Of a DNA stretch of 64,000 nucleotides, positions 35,631 through 43,288 are shown in pieces. Each line of letters begins with the position of its first letter. Position 1 is the stretch's first letter. The stretch is from the NCBI RefSeq assembly GCF_017641085.1, contig NZ_JAEPPI010000002.1:496001-560000 (forward strand). Reading direction: 5' to 3'. The notes under the pieces are model-generated. The model ran no database searches. It was given only the letters and a program-made list of their open reading frames with translations, and was not told where the DNA came from. Origin of the DNA: Gracilimonas sp. Lineage in GTDB: Bacteria; Bacteroidota; Rhodothermia; Balneolales; Balneolaceae. The position numbers and the translations under genes were made by a program.

Positions 35631-36104
35631 ATGAGCGATAAGAAAACAACACCTACCATAAAAAATCGAAAGGCCAGCCACGATTACCATATCGAGGAGA
35701 CTTACGAAGCAGGGTTGGTTCTGAAGGGAACCGAGGTGAAATCGCTGCGCCAGGGCAAAGCCAGTTTCGCTGATACCTTTGCGTTTATCCAGAATGGTGA
35801 AGTGTATTTGCGGGATATGTACATTAAGCCCTACGAGCACGGTTCCTATTACAATCACAATGAAACCCGCCCCCGAAAATTACTGCTCAACAAGCGGGAA
35901 ATCCGCGAGCTTGAAAAAGCAACCGAACAAAAGGGCTATACCATTGTGCCGCTAAAGCTCTACTTCAAAAAAGGAAACGCCAAAGTGCTGATCGGCGTAG
36001 CCAAAGGTAAGAAGCAATACGATAAGAGAGACTCCATCAAAGAAAAAGACGTGAAGCGACAGATAGAGCGCAATGTGAAGGGGAACTACAAGATTAATAT
36101 GTAG
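35631..36104 (+). CDS. smpB: SsrA-binding protein SmpB
   Basis: The 157 residues carry SmpB motifs: 'KNRKASHDYHIEETYEAGLVLKGTEVKSLR' (read as 'YEAGLVLKGTEVKSLR'), 'FIQNGEVYLRDMYI', 'RPRKLLLNKREI' and the basic tail 'KEKDVKRQIERNVK'. It partners tmRNA in trans-translation rescue of stalled ribosomes. No ssrA gene was recognised in this window. It is convergent with the degenerate kinase gene, with an 11-bp stop overlap. Confidence 0.96.
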   Translation: MSDKKTTPTIKNRKASHDYHIEETYEAGLVLKGTEVKSLRQGKASFADTFAFIQNGEVYLRDMYIKPYEHGSYYNHNETRPRKLLLNKREIRELEKATEQKGYTIVPLKLYFKKGNAKVLIGVAKGKKQYDKRDSIKEKDVKRQIERNVKGNYKINM

Positions 36105-36948
36105 TAATTGGAAAGGTTATTTGTAGACAATTTGCATCATTTCTAATTTCCCCTTTTAGCCGTTCAGTAACTGCTTGAATTAGTTCCTGAGATAAGTAAT
36201 TCATATCTTCTAGAGTAGGTATATCTTTATTTTTTAGAATGACACTAAATTGATCATTTCTTCTTTTTAAGGAAATATTTAAAAACTTGACTTCAAGGTA
36301 AAAAAGTTCAGAAAAGAGTTCGTTAAGTAAAATCAGCAAAGGTGTTGCTTGATTGACGGTCAAAGTAATATTGCTGTTTTCTTTTAAATTTAGATTTAAT
36401 TCTAATGACCGCATGTGTGCAATGGCTTCAATGCAAACATTTATATCAACTTCATTTATAGAGTCAGTTTCATACAATACTTCGTGGACTAATGCGATCG
36501 TTGATATTCTTTTTTCAGCTACTTCTAATTGTTTTTGAACTTCTTTATTTTCTGTGTCAAAAGATTGAAGTTGTAATAGGCCTGAAACAATAGCTAGATT
36601 ATTCTTTACTCGACGATTCATTTCAGAAAATAAGATTGTTCTTTCTTGAATGAGTTTTTGAACTTCTTCTGATCTTTCAGCGGGAGGGGGTAATTTTTTC
36701 GATTTTTCTTTCTCTAATCTAAGTTTAAGCTCTTTAAAGCTTTCCTCATATTCACTTTTTGTTTGTTTGAAATACTCGATCAGTTGGTTTGAAGAAAGTT
36801 CTTTATAGTGTTGAACTTTTTCTTTTAAAAAAGTTATTTGAGCTTCCTTTGCTTCTTTAAACTCATTGCTCCACTTAATCTTAGCAATCCATGCTACTAT
36901 ACTTGAAGCAAGGCTAAGAATAGTAATAGCTATAAGTAACCAGTCCAT
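36094..36948 (-). CDS. Degenerate HisKA_2 histidine kinase (probable pseudokinase)
   Basis: The 284 residues have an N-terminal membrane helix (3-23), a coiled coil (about 28-85) and a HisKA_2-like region. The H-box is EMNRRVKNNL (109-118), with both phospho-acceptor His positions replaced by Asn and Arg. In the ATPase part the N-box is only 'LLNELFSELF' (Asn209-Glu210 kept, the NAxKH half lost), and no DxGxG box is present. It is expected to be catalytically dead but may still dimerise with the intact HisKA_2 kinases. The DNA is AT-rich relative to smpB. It lies 11 bp downstream of a small membrane protein on the same strand. Confidence 0.85.
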   Translation of the reverse strand: MDWLLIAITILSLASSIVAWIAKIKWSNEFKEAKEAQITFLKEKVQHYKELSSNQLIEYFKQTKSEYEESFKELKLRLEKEKSKKLPPPAERSEEVQKLIQERTILFSEMNRRVKNNLAIVSGLLQLQSFDTENKEVQKQLEVAEKRISTIALVHEVLYETDSINEVDINVCIEAIAHMRSLELNLNLKENSNITLTVNQATPLLILLNELFSELFYLEVKFLNISLKRRNDQFSVILKNKDIPTLEDMNYLSQELIQAVTERLKGEIRNDANCLQITFPITTY

Positions 36949-36959
36949 ATCTTAATAAA

Positions 36960-37373
36960 TCAGTTTGAAAAGTAATTAATAACGCTAATGATGCCTCCGA
37001 TTACCGCTACCCAAATGGGAATTAGAATAGCCCATCTGCTCTCCCTTTTAATTTGCCGATCATGAAGTTCTATGGCAGTATTGAGTAGCGTTTGAGTCTG
37101 TTCTGGTGAAAGTGGGGGTCTATTGTTTTTTTCATCTTTTGATAGATGCCTCGCTACTAATGAAATAGAGTTAGACTTTCCTTCAACTACCCTGAAAAAT
37201 TCTCGATGTTCGTTTGCAAGTTCTAACCAATTTTTTGCTGATTTTGGTTTTTCTGGTAACTCGTTTTGTAATCCGGTATCACTTCTATGGGAGAATTCAT
37301 GCAAAGCAAGTACTTGTATCAAAGCTAAAATATCCTCCAGCCGCCCGTCTTTAGTATATCTTATTTCATTCAT
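36960..37373 (-). CDS. Small tail-anchored protein of unknown function
   Basis: The 137 residues are soluble helical sequence ('GRLEDILALIQVLALHEFSH', 'PKSAKNWLELANEHREFFRV') with a single C-terminal membrane helix (about 113-133, 'WAILIPIWVAVIGGIISVI'). I do not recognise a named family. It is 11 bp upstream of the degenerate kinase gene, so the pair probably forms an operon of two membrane-attached proteins. It is AT-rich like its partner. Confidence 0.75.
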   Translation of the reverse strand: MNEIRYTKDGRLEDILALIQVLALHEFSHRSDTGLQNELPEKPKSAKNWLELANEHREFFRVVEGKSNSISLVARHLSKDEKNNRPPLSPEQTQTLLNTAIELHDRQIKRESRWAILIPIWVAVIGGIISVINYFSN

Positions 37374-37420
37374 TATTCCCCAACTTTAAATTTAGAGTAT
37401 CGAAAACTTCTCAATAAAAC

Positions 37421-37452
37421 AAAACCCCACTCTCAGCTAAGAGCAGGGTTTT
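37421..37452 (-). terminator. Intrinsic terminator of rnpB
   Basis: Read on the minus strand, AAAACCC pairs with GGGTTTT around an inner stem CTCT/AGAG, followed by GTTTTATT. It lies 13 bp past the 3' end of the RNase P RNA. Confidence 0.75.
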
Positions 37453-37464
37453 CATGTAAATTCA

Positions 37465-37912
37465 ACAGGAAAGCCTGTAAGCCGGATTCTGTCGGGGGTA
37501 ATCATTTATCTGGCGCATTCCACCCGATGGCGTCACGACAAGTGGCGTATACCATCTGCATGAACTTGCACCCCGCGAGGTTTGCCGTGCCCCCATTGTT
37601 GCCTTTGGGGCGGTGAGCTCTTACCTCACCTTTTCACCCTGACTCCAACGCGGAGCGTTGAAAACTCCAAGCACCAAAAATCAAATTCCAATGTTTAATT
37701 TACTATTTGGTCATTGGAATTTGTGGCTTGGAATTTCTCAGCGCTCCGCGCTGAAGCGGTTTGTTTTCTGTTGCACTGTCTGTCATCCCGCCATTCCTGA
37801 CGGGAAGCCTCCCCTTCGCCGGCTGAACCGAATCGGGGAGCGCGGTACTTGTTGGTGTCCGGACTTTCCTCCCGGCACATAATTGTACCAAGCGATTACC
37901 CGGCTTTCCTGT
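37465..37912 (-). ncRNA. rnpB: RNase P RNA (type A) with an insertion in a stem-loop
   Basis: The ends are set by the P1 helix: ACAGGAAAGCC at the 5' end pairs over 11 bp with GGCTTTCCTGT at the 3' end. Conserved regions are visible on the minus strand: GAGGAAAGTCCGGAC near the 5' end, AGGGTGAAAAGGTGAGGTAA and GAGCTCACCG centrally, and ACAGAATCCGGCTTA at the 3' end. The length is 448 nt against about 340 expected. The excess is a 108-nt palindromic element at 37646-37753 in the position of the variable P12 stem. The RNA is the catalytic subunit for tRNA 5' maturation. Confidence 0.93.
37646..37753. repeat. Palindromic element inside rnpB
   Basis: The outer arms are CAACGCGGAGCGTTG (37646-37660) and CAGCGCTCCGCGCTG (37739-37753), complementary with two wobbles. 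The inner arms are CAAATTCCAATG (37682-37693) and CATTGGAATTTG (37712-37723), with CCAAGC/GCTTGG between. The whole folds into one long hairpin that lengthens P12 without touching the catalytic core. 'CAAATTCCAATG...'-type palindromes are dispersed intergenic repeats in other genomes. Confidence 0.8.
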
Positions 37913-37974
37913 AAACTAAAGATAGGCTTTTTTTGAATAGTATTGAACTGAGAACAGCTCCTGTAAACCGTTTC

Positions 37975-38018
37975 CTATCACCGTAGGGGTAATTCATGAA
38001 TTGCCCCTACGGTGATAG
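37975..38018. repeat. 44-bp near-perfect palindrome upstream of rnpB
   Basis: CTATCACCGTAGGGG pairs with CCCCTACGGTGATAG around the centre AATTCATGAATT, with a single G-T wobble. It belongs to the GTAGGGG...CCCCTAC class of dispersed palindromes. It lies 60 bp before the rnpB 5' end, so it may sit in or next to its promoter. Confidence 0.75.
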
Positions 38019-38072
38019 ATTTGCTTGAACAAGGCATTTTCTAAATTCAGAACTACCCAGAGAAGCAGAAAC

Positions 38073-38103
38073 AAAAAAGGGAAGTGCTCGACTTCCCTTT
38101 TTT
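38073..38103 (-). terminator. Intrinsic terminator of the nif3-like operon
   Basis: AAAAAAGGGAAGT-GCTCG-ACTTCCCTTTTTT is a 13-bp stem flanked by A- and T-runs, so it can work on either strand. It is 31 bp past the stop of the zinc-ribbon-like gene. Confidence 0.88.
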
Positions 38104-38134
38104 AAACAATGTGCTGATCCGAAAACTGTTCTTA

Positions 38135-38869
38135 TCAGATAGAGAGTTCTTCTTTAGCGTTGTCAAAGAATGACTGATCTACCACAATACGTCCACTGTT
38201 TTCATCAATGATGATTTTATTTTTTCTGCGGACTTCAACCTGGGTTTGTGGAGGGAGTGCCATTCCAAGAGCAGCACCACGATCCATCGCAACAACAGCC
38301 ATACCGTTGTTCAATCCATCTCGCAGGCGATTGTAGCTTCGCAGATAGCGGTCATCAATTTCTTCTTCTACCTCTTCGCGTTTATTCAAAAGCTTTTTCT
38401 CTTCCTCTTCGGTTGATTTTACAACGTCGTCAAGGCTTTCGCTTTTTTCATCATACAGTTTTTGAGCAGCGTCGAGTTCTTCCTTGGCCTTTTCAATTTC
38501 CGGGCCAATTTCCTCCTTACGCTTCTCGATCTCTTTGAGTCGTGATTCTGCATTCTCAATAACCTGCTTCTGAGCTTCAATCTCTTTGGTCAGAGCATCA
38601 TACTCACGGTTATTACGTACGCTCAATTGCTGATCTTCGTATTTCTGAATTTTCTCTTCAGAGCTTTGCAGATCAAGCTTAAGGTTATCGTACTCGACCG
38701 TGAGGTTTTGATCTTCTTCTTCGAGGTTATTGAGCTTCGCTTGCTTTCGGGCGATGTCTGTCTCCAGATCCAGCACTTCTTCCGGAAGATCTCCCCGAAG
38801 CTGTTTCAGCTCGTCAATGCGACTGTCAATGTATTGGAGGTTGGCTAATTTTTGTAATACTTCGTTCAT
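38135..38869 (-). CDS. Coiled-coil protein of the zf-RING_7 (C4 zinc-ribbon) family lacking all cysteines
   Basis: The start is ATG 38869 (MNEVLQKLANLQYID), as in the family. The frame to 38920 runs into the preceding gene. The 244 residues are mostly antiparallel coiled coil. The C-terminal domain should contain CxxC...CxxC. Here the first knuckle is 'RGAALGMALPPQ' and the second 'IIIDENSGRIVVDQ', so all four cysteines are replaced (Ala, Met, Asp, Ser) while the surrounding framework is kept. The family's role is poorly defined (ribosome- or DNA-associated proposals). It is 10 bp downstream of the NIF3-like gene, which is its common neighbour in Bacteroidota. Confidence 0.9.
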   Translation of the reverse strand: MNEVLQKLANLQYIDSRIDELKQLRGDLPEEVLDLETDIARKQAKLNNLEEEDQNLTVEYDNLKLDLQSSEEKIQKYEDQQLSVRNNREYDALTKEIEAQKQVIENAESRLKEIEKRKEEIGPEIEKAKEELDAAQKLYDEKSESLDDVVKSTEEEEKKLLNKREEVEEEIDDRYLRSYNRLRDGLNNGMAVVAMDRGAALGMALPPQTQVEVRRKNKIIIDENSGRIVVDQSFFDNAKEELSI

Positions 38870-38879
38870 GGAGTGAGTT

Positions 38880-39941
38880 TCAGCTTGGTTGAATAGTTTT
38901 CGGTTCAGGCTCCGACACATATACCTGCATCGGGTTCGTTACGGTTCGGGTTACAGAAACAGTAAGTTCTTCAAAGGCTTCGGACAGCTCGTTTTTCAGG
39001 GCTTCAGCAACAGGAAATTCACTTTCATAATGGCCGACATCCAATAGCAGGAAGTCATCGGCTTCAGTGAAATAATCATGGTACTTAATGTCGGCGGTTA
39101 CCAGAGCCTGGGCTCCGGCTGCAATGGCTTTGTTCTTCAAAAATACGCCGGACCCGCCACATACGGCCACGCTTTTAATTCGGTCAACATCACCGGAATA
39201 TCGAATTGCTTTTACATTCAATGCTTTCGATACCAGGTGCAAAAATTCATTTTTACCAATTCCTTCTTCGGGATATTCTCCTAAAACTCCCATCCCAAAA
39301 TTCTGAGAGGTTGAAGCAAGGTCTATCACCTGGAAACTTCCCTCTTTAAGCATCCCTTCTTTGTTCAGGGCTTTTTTCAGGACAGACACGTTATGTTGGT
39401 CAATGATGGCTTCAAAACACTTCAGCCCGTCTTCTCGGCTGTTTACATCAAAGTGGTGAGCCTCTTCCGCAGAGTGATAATTCAGCAACTTCAGTACAGC
39501 GTCACTGTCTTTATGAGAGGTGATGAGGCGAATCTTTCGGCTGATGGAATAATTCTTGTCAAGAAACTTAAGGTTGTCGAGCCCCAGCATATTAGCGAGC
39601 ACAAAAGATACGCCATCGAGCGCGGCATCTAAGTTGGTGTGAGCGACAAGCAATCCAATATCGTTCTTGATAAGCTTGTAAATTATGCGTCCCTGCTCAT
39701 CGGTGGGATTGATACTTCCAATCTTGCTAAAAATAAGCGGGTGATGAGCTACAATAAGTTCGCATCCGGTTTCGATGGCTTCAGCTACCACGCTGTCGGT
39801 TACGTCAAGGCAGGTGAGAATAGAGGTTACCTGCGCATTCGGATCTCCTACGAGTAATCCGACATTATCATAATCCATTTTTACTTTGGGAGGAGCCCAC
39901 TGATTGAGGAAAGTAGATATTTGCCGGATTCGGGTTGACAT
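38880..39941 (-). CDS. NIF3/YbgI-like dinuclear metal-centre protein
   Basis: The 353 residues carry the NIF3 metal-ligand motifs 'WAPPKVKMDYDNVGLLVGD', 'LIVAHHPLIFSKIGSI', 'GLLVAHTNLDAALDGVSFVL' (read as 'AHTNLDAALDG') and, C-terminally, 'DIKYHDYFTEADDFLLLDVGHYESE' (read as 'LLLDVGHYESE'). The length fits the long form with the inserted PII/CutA-like domain. Known: toroidal hexamers with two metals, sometimes annotated GTP cyclohydrolase I type 2, with the true function unclear. It is in an operon with the Cys-less zinc-ribbon gene. Confidence 0.94.
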   Translation of the reverse strand: MSTRIRQISTFLNQWAPPKVKMDYDNVGLLVGDPNAQVTSILTCLDVTDSVVAEAIETGCELIVAHHPLIFSKIGSINPTDEQGRIIYKLIKNDIGLLVAHTNLDAALDGVSFVLANMLGLDNLKFLDKNYSISRKIRLITSHKDSDAVLKLLNYHSAEEAHHFDVNSREDGLKCFEAIIDQHNVSVLKKALNKEGMLKEGSFQVIDLASTSQNFGMGVLGEYPEEGIGKNEFLHLVSKALNVKAIRYSGDVDRIKSVAVCGGSGVFLKNKAIAAGAQALVTADIKYHDYFTEADDFLLLDVGHYESEFPVAEALKNELSEAFEELTVSVTRTVTNPMQVYVSEPEPKTIQPS

Positions 39942-40145
39942 GCTATCTATCTCCTTGCACTTTGAAACCCGACGACCTTCTGGACGGATGATGTATGAAA
40001 AGTATGAGTTTGAATACGTTCAATAAATCAGTAACCATTAATTACGATAACCTTAGAGCTTCCAAAAATAAGGCTTATTGATGAATGATAAAAGCTTATC
40101 TTATGGTTAATTACATTGAAGAGCTAAAAAAGAACATTTTTTGCA

Positions 40146-40850
40146 ATGAGTGACCAAGATATCGCCCAAAATCTTAAATCAATTCAACAAAAAATTGAAA
40201 AGGCTGCAACAGACGCCGGCAGAGATCCCAAAGAGATTACCCTTGTTGCGGTAAGTAAAACCAAGCCAAATGAGGATATTTTAGAAGCCGTTACCGCCGG
40301 GCAACTGCAGTTCGGGGAAAACCGGATGAAAGAGCTTGAGGATAAGATGGCTGAAATTGAGCTCCCGGATGTGGTTTGGCATTTCATCGGAAACATTCAG
40401 ACCAATAAAATCAAATATATTGCAGACCGGGTAAACTGGATTCATTCTGTAGAGAAGGCAAAGTATTTGAAAGAAATTGAGAAGAGAGCCGGCAAAGCCA
40501 ACCGGGTAGTAAACGCTTTGATTCAGGTGAACATCAGCGGGGAGAAACAAAAGGGCGGGTGTGAACCGGAGGACTTGGCAAAAATATTAGAATCAGCTCA
40601 GAATTACGATCACGTTATAGTTCGGGGGCTGATGGGAATGGCAACTTTTGTGGATGACCCGGAAGACGTTCGCTCAGAGTTTAAGCTGCTGAAAGAGCTG
40701 TTCGATTCCCACCAGAAATACAACGAAGGAAGTGTGAACCTGGAGCACCTATCTATGGGTATGACCAACGACATGGAAGTGGCTATTCAGGAAGGGGCAA
40801 CTATGGTGCGAATCGGTAGTGCAATCTTCGGCGAGCGCAACTATGATTAG
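40146..40850 (+). CDS. yggS: PLP homeostasis protein (YggS/PLPBP family)
   Basis: The 234 residues form a fold-type III PLP barrel with the PLP-Lys in 'LVAVSKTKPNEDI', 'FGENRMKEL', 'WHFIGNIQTNKIKYI', 'LMGMATFVDDPEDVR' and 'LSMGMTNDMEVAIQEGATMVRIGSAIFG' (read as 'MGMTNDMEVAI'). It buffers pyridoxal phosphate. It begins a cluster of two small membrane proteins, a DivIVA-like protein and PNP, which recalls the yggS-divIVA neighbourhood of Gram-positives. Confidence 0.95.
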   Translation: MSDQDIAQNLKSIQQKIEKAATDAGRDPKEITLVAVSKTKPNEDILEAVTAGQLQFGENRMKELEDKMAEIELPDVVWHFIGNIQTNKIKYIADRVNWIHSVEKAKYLKEIEKRAGKANRVVNALIQVNISGEKQKGGCEPEDLAKILESAQNYDHVIVRGLMGMATFVDDPEDVRSEFKLLKELFDSHQKYNEGSVNLEHLSMGMTNDMEVAIQEGATMVRIGSAIFGERNYD

Positions 40851-40909
40851 CTTGACGCGTAGTAATTTTCAGCTATATTTGAACTACTAAACAAAACATT
40901 GAGGGCATT

Positions 40910-41221
40910 ATGTTATTTGGATTACCATGGTTTGCATTGATTCCTATGATCGCCATAATTGGCGGGCTGGTGTATGCATACAAAGAAAAAGAACTGGAAA
41001 TGGAAGAAAAGCGGATGGGCAGTTCCCGCGAGCTGAATGAGATGAGAAAGATCGTTCATAGCCTTAAATCCAGAATTGAAAACCTGGAAGCGATTGTGAC
41101 TGAAGAAGAAAGGAAGTCATCCGGAGAGCCGGCAAACTCGTTAAGCGACATTGAAATTGATGATGAAGTTGAAGGGCAAAATTCCGATAATACCGGCTCA
41201 AAACGTAAAACAAGAGCTTAA
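40910..41221 (+). CDS. Small membrane protein with acidic tail
   Basis: The 103 residues have an N-terminal membrane helix (about 5-24), then a coiled coil ('ELNEMRKIVHSLKSRIENLEAIVTEEERK', in part 'HSLKSRIENLEAIV') and an acidic then basic tail. The layout is like phage-shock PspB/PspC partners, but no family is recognised. It ends 14 bp before a second protein of the same design. Confidence 0.72.
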   Translation: MLFGLPWFALIPMIAIIGGLVYAYKEKELEMEEKRMGSSRELNEMRKIVHSLKSRIENLEAIVTEEERKSSGEPANSLSDIEIDDEVEGQNSDNTGSKRKTRA

Positions 41222-41235
41222 CAACAGGAGCAAGT

Positions 41236-41592
41236 ATGCCTTTTGAAATAATGGTTATATCCATCGTTGCTATCGTATTTGGAACCGGGCTGGTGGGGCT
41301 TGTTTTGACGGGGATTTATAAGCTCATAAAGGCTAAAATTGATAAAGACAGTGGTGGAAGCAGTGAGATTAATCCACAGTTTTTTAAGGCATTGGGAGAG
41401 TTTAAAAAGAATACGGAGCGCCGGCTTTCTAATCTCGAAGAAATAGTTTCGGATATTGAAGAGGAGCGATACCTGGTGGACGACAGTGAAAAGTCGATGC
41501 CGGAAATTGAAATAGAAGAAGAGGAAGTGCGTTCATCATCAAAAAAAGAAAAAGATGATGACGGAAATCTGCGGAACATGTTAAATGAATAA
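41236..41592 (+). CDS. Second small membrane protein of the same design
   Basis: The 118 residues have a membrane helix (about 5-28, 'VISIVAIVFGTGLVGLVLTG'), a coiled coil ('FKKNTERRLSNLEEIVSDIEEE' in part), and an acidic tail with Ser/Lys runs. It is similar in plan to the preceding gene and probably an ancient duplicate. The shared core is 'R(I/L)xNLExIVxxxEEER'. It is co-transcribed with its neighbour. Confidence 0.72.
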   Translation: MPFEIMVISIVAIVFGTGLVGLVLTGIYKLIKAKIDKDSGGSSEINPQFFKALGEFKKNTERRLSNLEEIVSDIEEERYLVDDSEKSMPEIEIEEEEVRSSSKKEKDDDGNLRNMLNE

Positions 41593-41637
41593 ATAGTATT
41601 TTTATTAAGCTTTAAGGTCCACGAAAAACATTTGGTT

Positions 41638-42294
41638 ATGAAACTCACTCCGCTTGAAATAAAACAACAAACTTTTGAAAAGGGACTTCGAGGGTACGAT
41701 ACGGCAGATGTGCAGGCTTTTCTAACGCTGGTATCTAATGAATTTGAACACCTGATTAACAAGAACAAAGAGCTTGAGCAGCAAATTGACAAGCTGACGG
41801 AAAGGGTGAAACACTACGAACGGGTGGAAGATGCGCTTCACGAAACGCTGCAGACCGCCAAAGAGTCGATGGAGCAAAAGGTATCCGGTGCTAAGCAGGA
41901 GGCAAAGAACACCCTGGAAAAAGCCGAGATGGAAGCCGATGCCATCATCAAAGAAGCCAACCACAACCGGCAGCAAATTCGCCAAAGCATTTTAAGGTTG
42001 CTGGATCGCCGGGAAGAAATTATCAATGGCATTTCATCTTATCTCGAGAACGCCAAGAAGTCCGTGGAGCAATTCAGTAAAGATGAAATGGAAGTGTTTC
42101 AGCTTCCCAAAGAAGAGCGCTTAGAAGAATCGCTGGAAAACCCAACCCGGCCTACGAAGTTTATGCTTGATGAAGAAAATGAATCGGGTGGTTTGAATTC
42201 AGCCGGCAAAGGCAATGAAGATGAGGAAGAAGAAGATCACGCATTCCCTCCCGGCAGCGACCGTCTTGATGACATTCTTGATGAAATAGATTAG
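41638..42294 (+). CDS. DivIVA-domain protein
   Basis: The start is ATG 41638 (the upstream TTG at 41632 adds two residues). The 218 residues have an N-terminal DivIVA-type membrane-curvature motif 'LTPLEIKQQTFEKGLRGYD' and 'DVQAFLTLVSNEFEHL', a long coiled coil to about residue 130, and an acidic tail ('GNEDEEEEDHAF'). Known for the family: a pole/septum scaffold in Gram-positives. In this group it is a predicted coiled-coil scaffold of unknown partner. Confidence 0.88.
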   Translation: MKLTPLEIKQQTFEKGLRGYDTADVQAFLTLVSNEFEHLINKNKELEQQIDKLTERVKHYERVEDALHETLQTAKESMEQKVSGAKQEAKNTLEKAEMEADAIIKEANHNRQQIRQSILRLLDRREEIINGISSYLENAKKSVEQFSKDEMEVFQLPKEERLEESLENPTRPTKFMLDEENESGGLNSAGKGNEDEEEEDHAFPPGSDRLDDILDEID

Positions 42295-42352
42295 CGGTTA
42301 TCGTATTTTTGCACATCTGTATTTAATCAACAGCACCACCTAATTATATTCT

Positions 42353-43189
42353 ATGAAATACGATACGGTTGAGGAATTTCGCAACAAAAGAGACGAAGCA
42401 GTTCAGTTTATTAAGGGAGAAACAGAATTCCAGCCGGAGTATTTACTTATTCTGGGAACCGGCCTCGGTCAACTTGCCGATGAAATAGATACCGAGCATG
42501 TAATCAGTTATGCCGACATCCCTCACTTCCCGGTTTCAACTGTAGAAAGCCACGCCGGTAAGCTGATTTTTGGACGCCTTGGCGGAAAAGATGTGGTAGC
42601 CATGCAGGGGCGCTTTCACTATTACGAAGGTTACACCATGCAGCAGATTGCTTTCCCTGTGCGGGTAGCCAAAGCCATCGGAGCTCAGTCGCTGTTTGTA
42701 AGTAATGCTTGTGGCGGACTGAATCCAAATTTCAGTCGGGGTGATATTATGCTGATTAAGGATCACATCAACTTCTTGGGGGATAATCCTCTTATCGGCC
42801 CCAATGATGATGAACTCGGTCCACGCTTTCCGGATATGAGCGAGCCTTATACCGAACGTCTGCTGGAACTGGCGGAGAATGTAGCCCTCGAAAACTCCAT
42901 CAAGATGCATCAGGGAGTGTACCTTGCCGTGACCGGGCCTATGCTGGAAACCAAAGCTGAGTACCGCTATATGCGCCAGCTGGGTGCAGATGTAGTGGGA
43001 ATGAGTACGGTTCCTGAAGTGATTTCTGCTGTTCACATGGGAATGGATGTACTTGGTATTTCAGTAATTACAGACGAGTGCTTCCCGGATGCCTTAGAGC
43101 CGGTGGATATTGAAGATGTACTGGCGGCAGCAGCAATGGCCGAGCCTAAAATGACACAGGTAATTATTAATGTTTTGGAGCGGTTATAA
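42353..43189 (+). CDS. punA: Purine nucleoside phosphorylase (class II, trimeric type)
   Basis: The 278 residues carry 'LILGTGLGQLADEI' (phosphate loop), 'VESHAGKLIFG', 'MQGRFHYYEGYTMQQI', 'VSNACGGLNPNFSRGDIMLI' (read as 'SNACGGLNPNF'), 'GPMLETKAEYRYMRQLGADVVGMST' (read as 'GPMLETKAEYRYMR') and 'ITDECFPD'. It splits inosine or guanosine with phosphate for purine salvage. It is the last gene of the yggS-divIVA-like cluster. Confidence 0.95.
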   Translation: MKYDTVEEFRNKRDEAVQFIKGETEFQPEYLLILGTGLGQLADEIDTEHVISYADIPHFPVSTVESHAGKLIFGRLGGKDVVAMQGRFHYYEGYTMQQIAFPVRVAKAIGAQSLFVSNACGGLNPNFSRGDIMLIKDHINFLGDNPLIGPNDDELGPRFPDMSEPYTERLLELAENVALENSIKMHQGVYLAVTGPMLETKAEYRYMRQLGADVVGMSTVPEVISAVHMGMDVLGISVITDECFPDALEPVDIEDVLAAAAMAEPKMTQVIINVLERL

Positions 43190-43288
43190 CAACTTTTTAT
43201 CCACAAAAAGCGTTACTTTTCCACAAAGTATTGCATTACTACCGACAATTCCTTTTTTATAATAAACAGCAACCAATAGCCTGCCTAT

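Noticed and set aside
37658-37891. Several small open frames on both strands
   Set aside because: They lie inside RNase P RNA, whose conserved motifs and P1 helix are clear.
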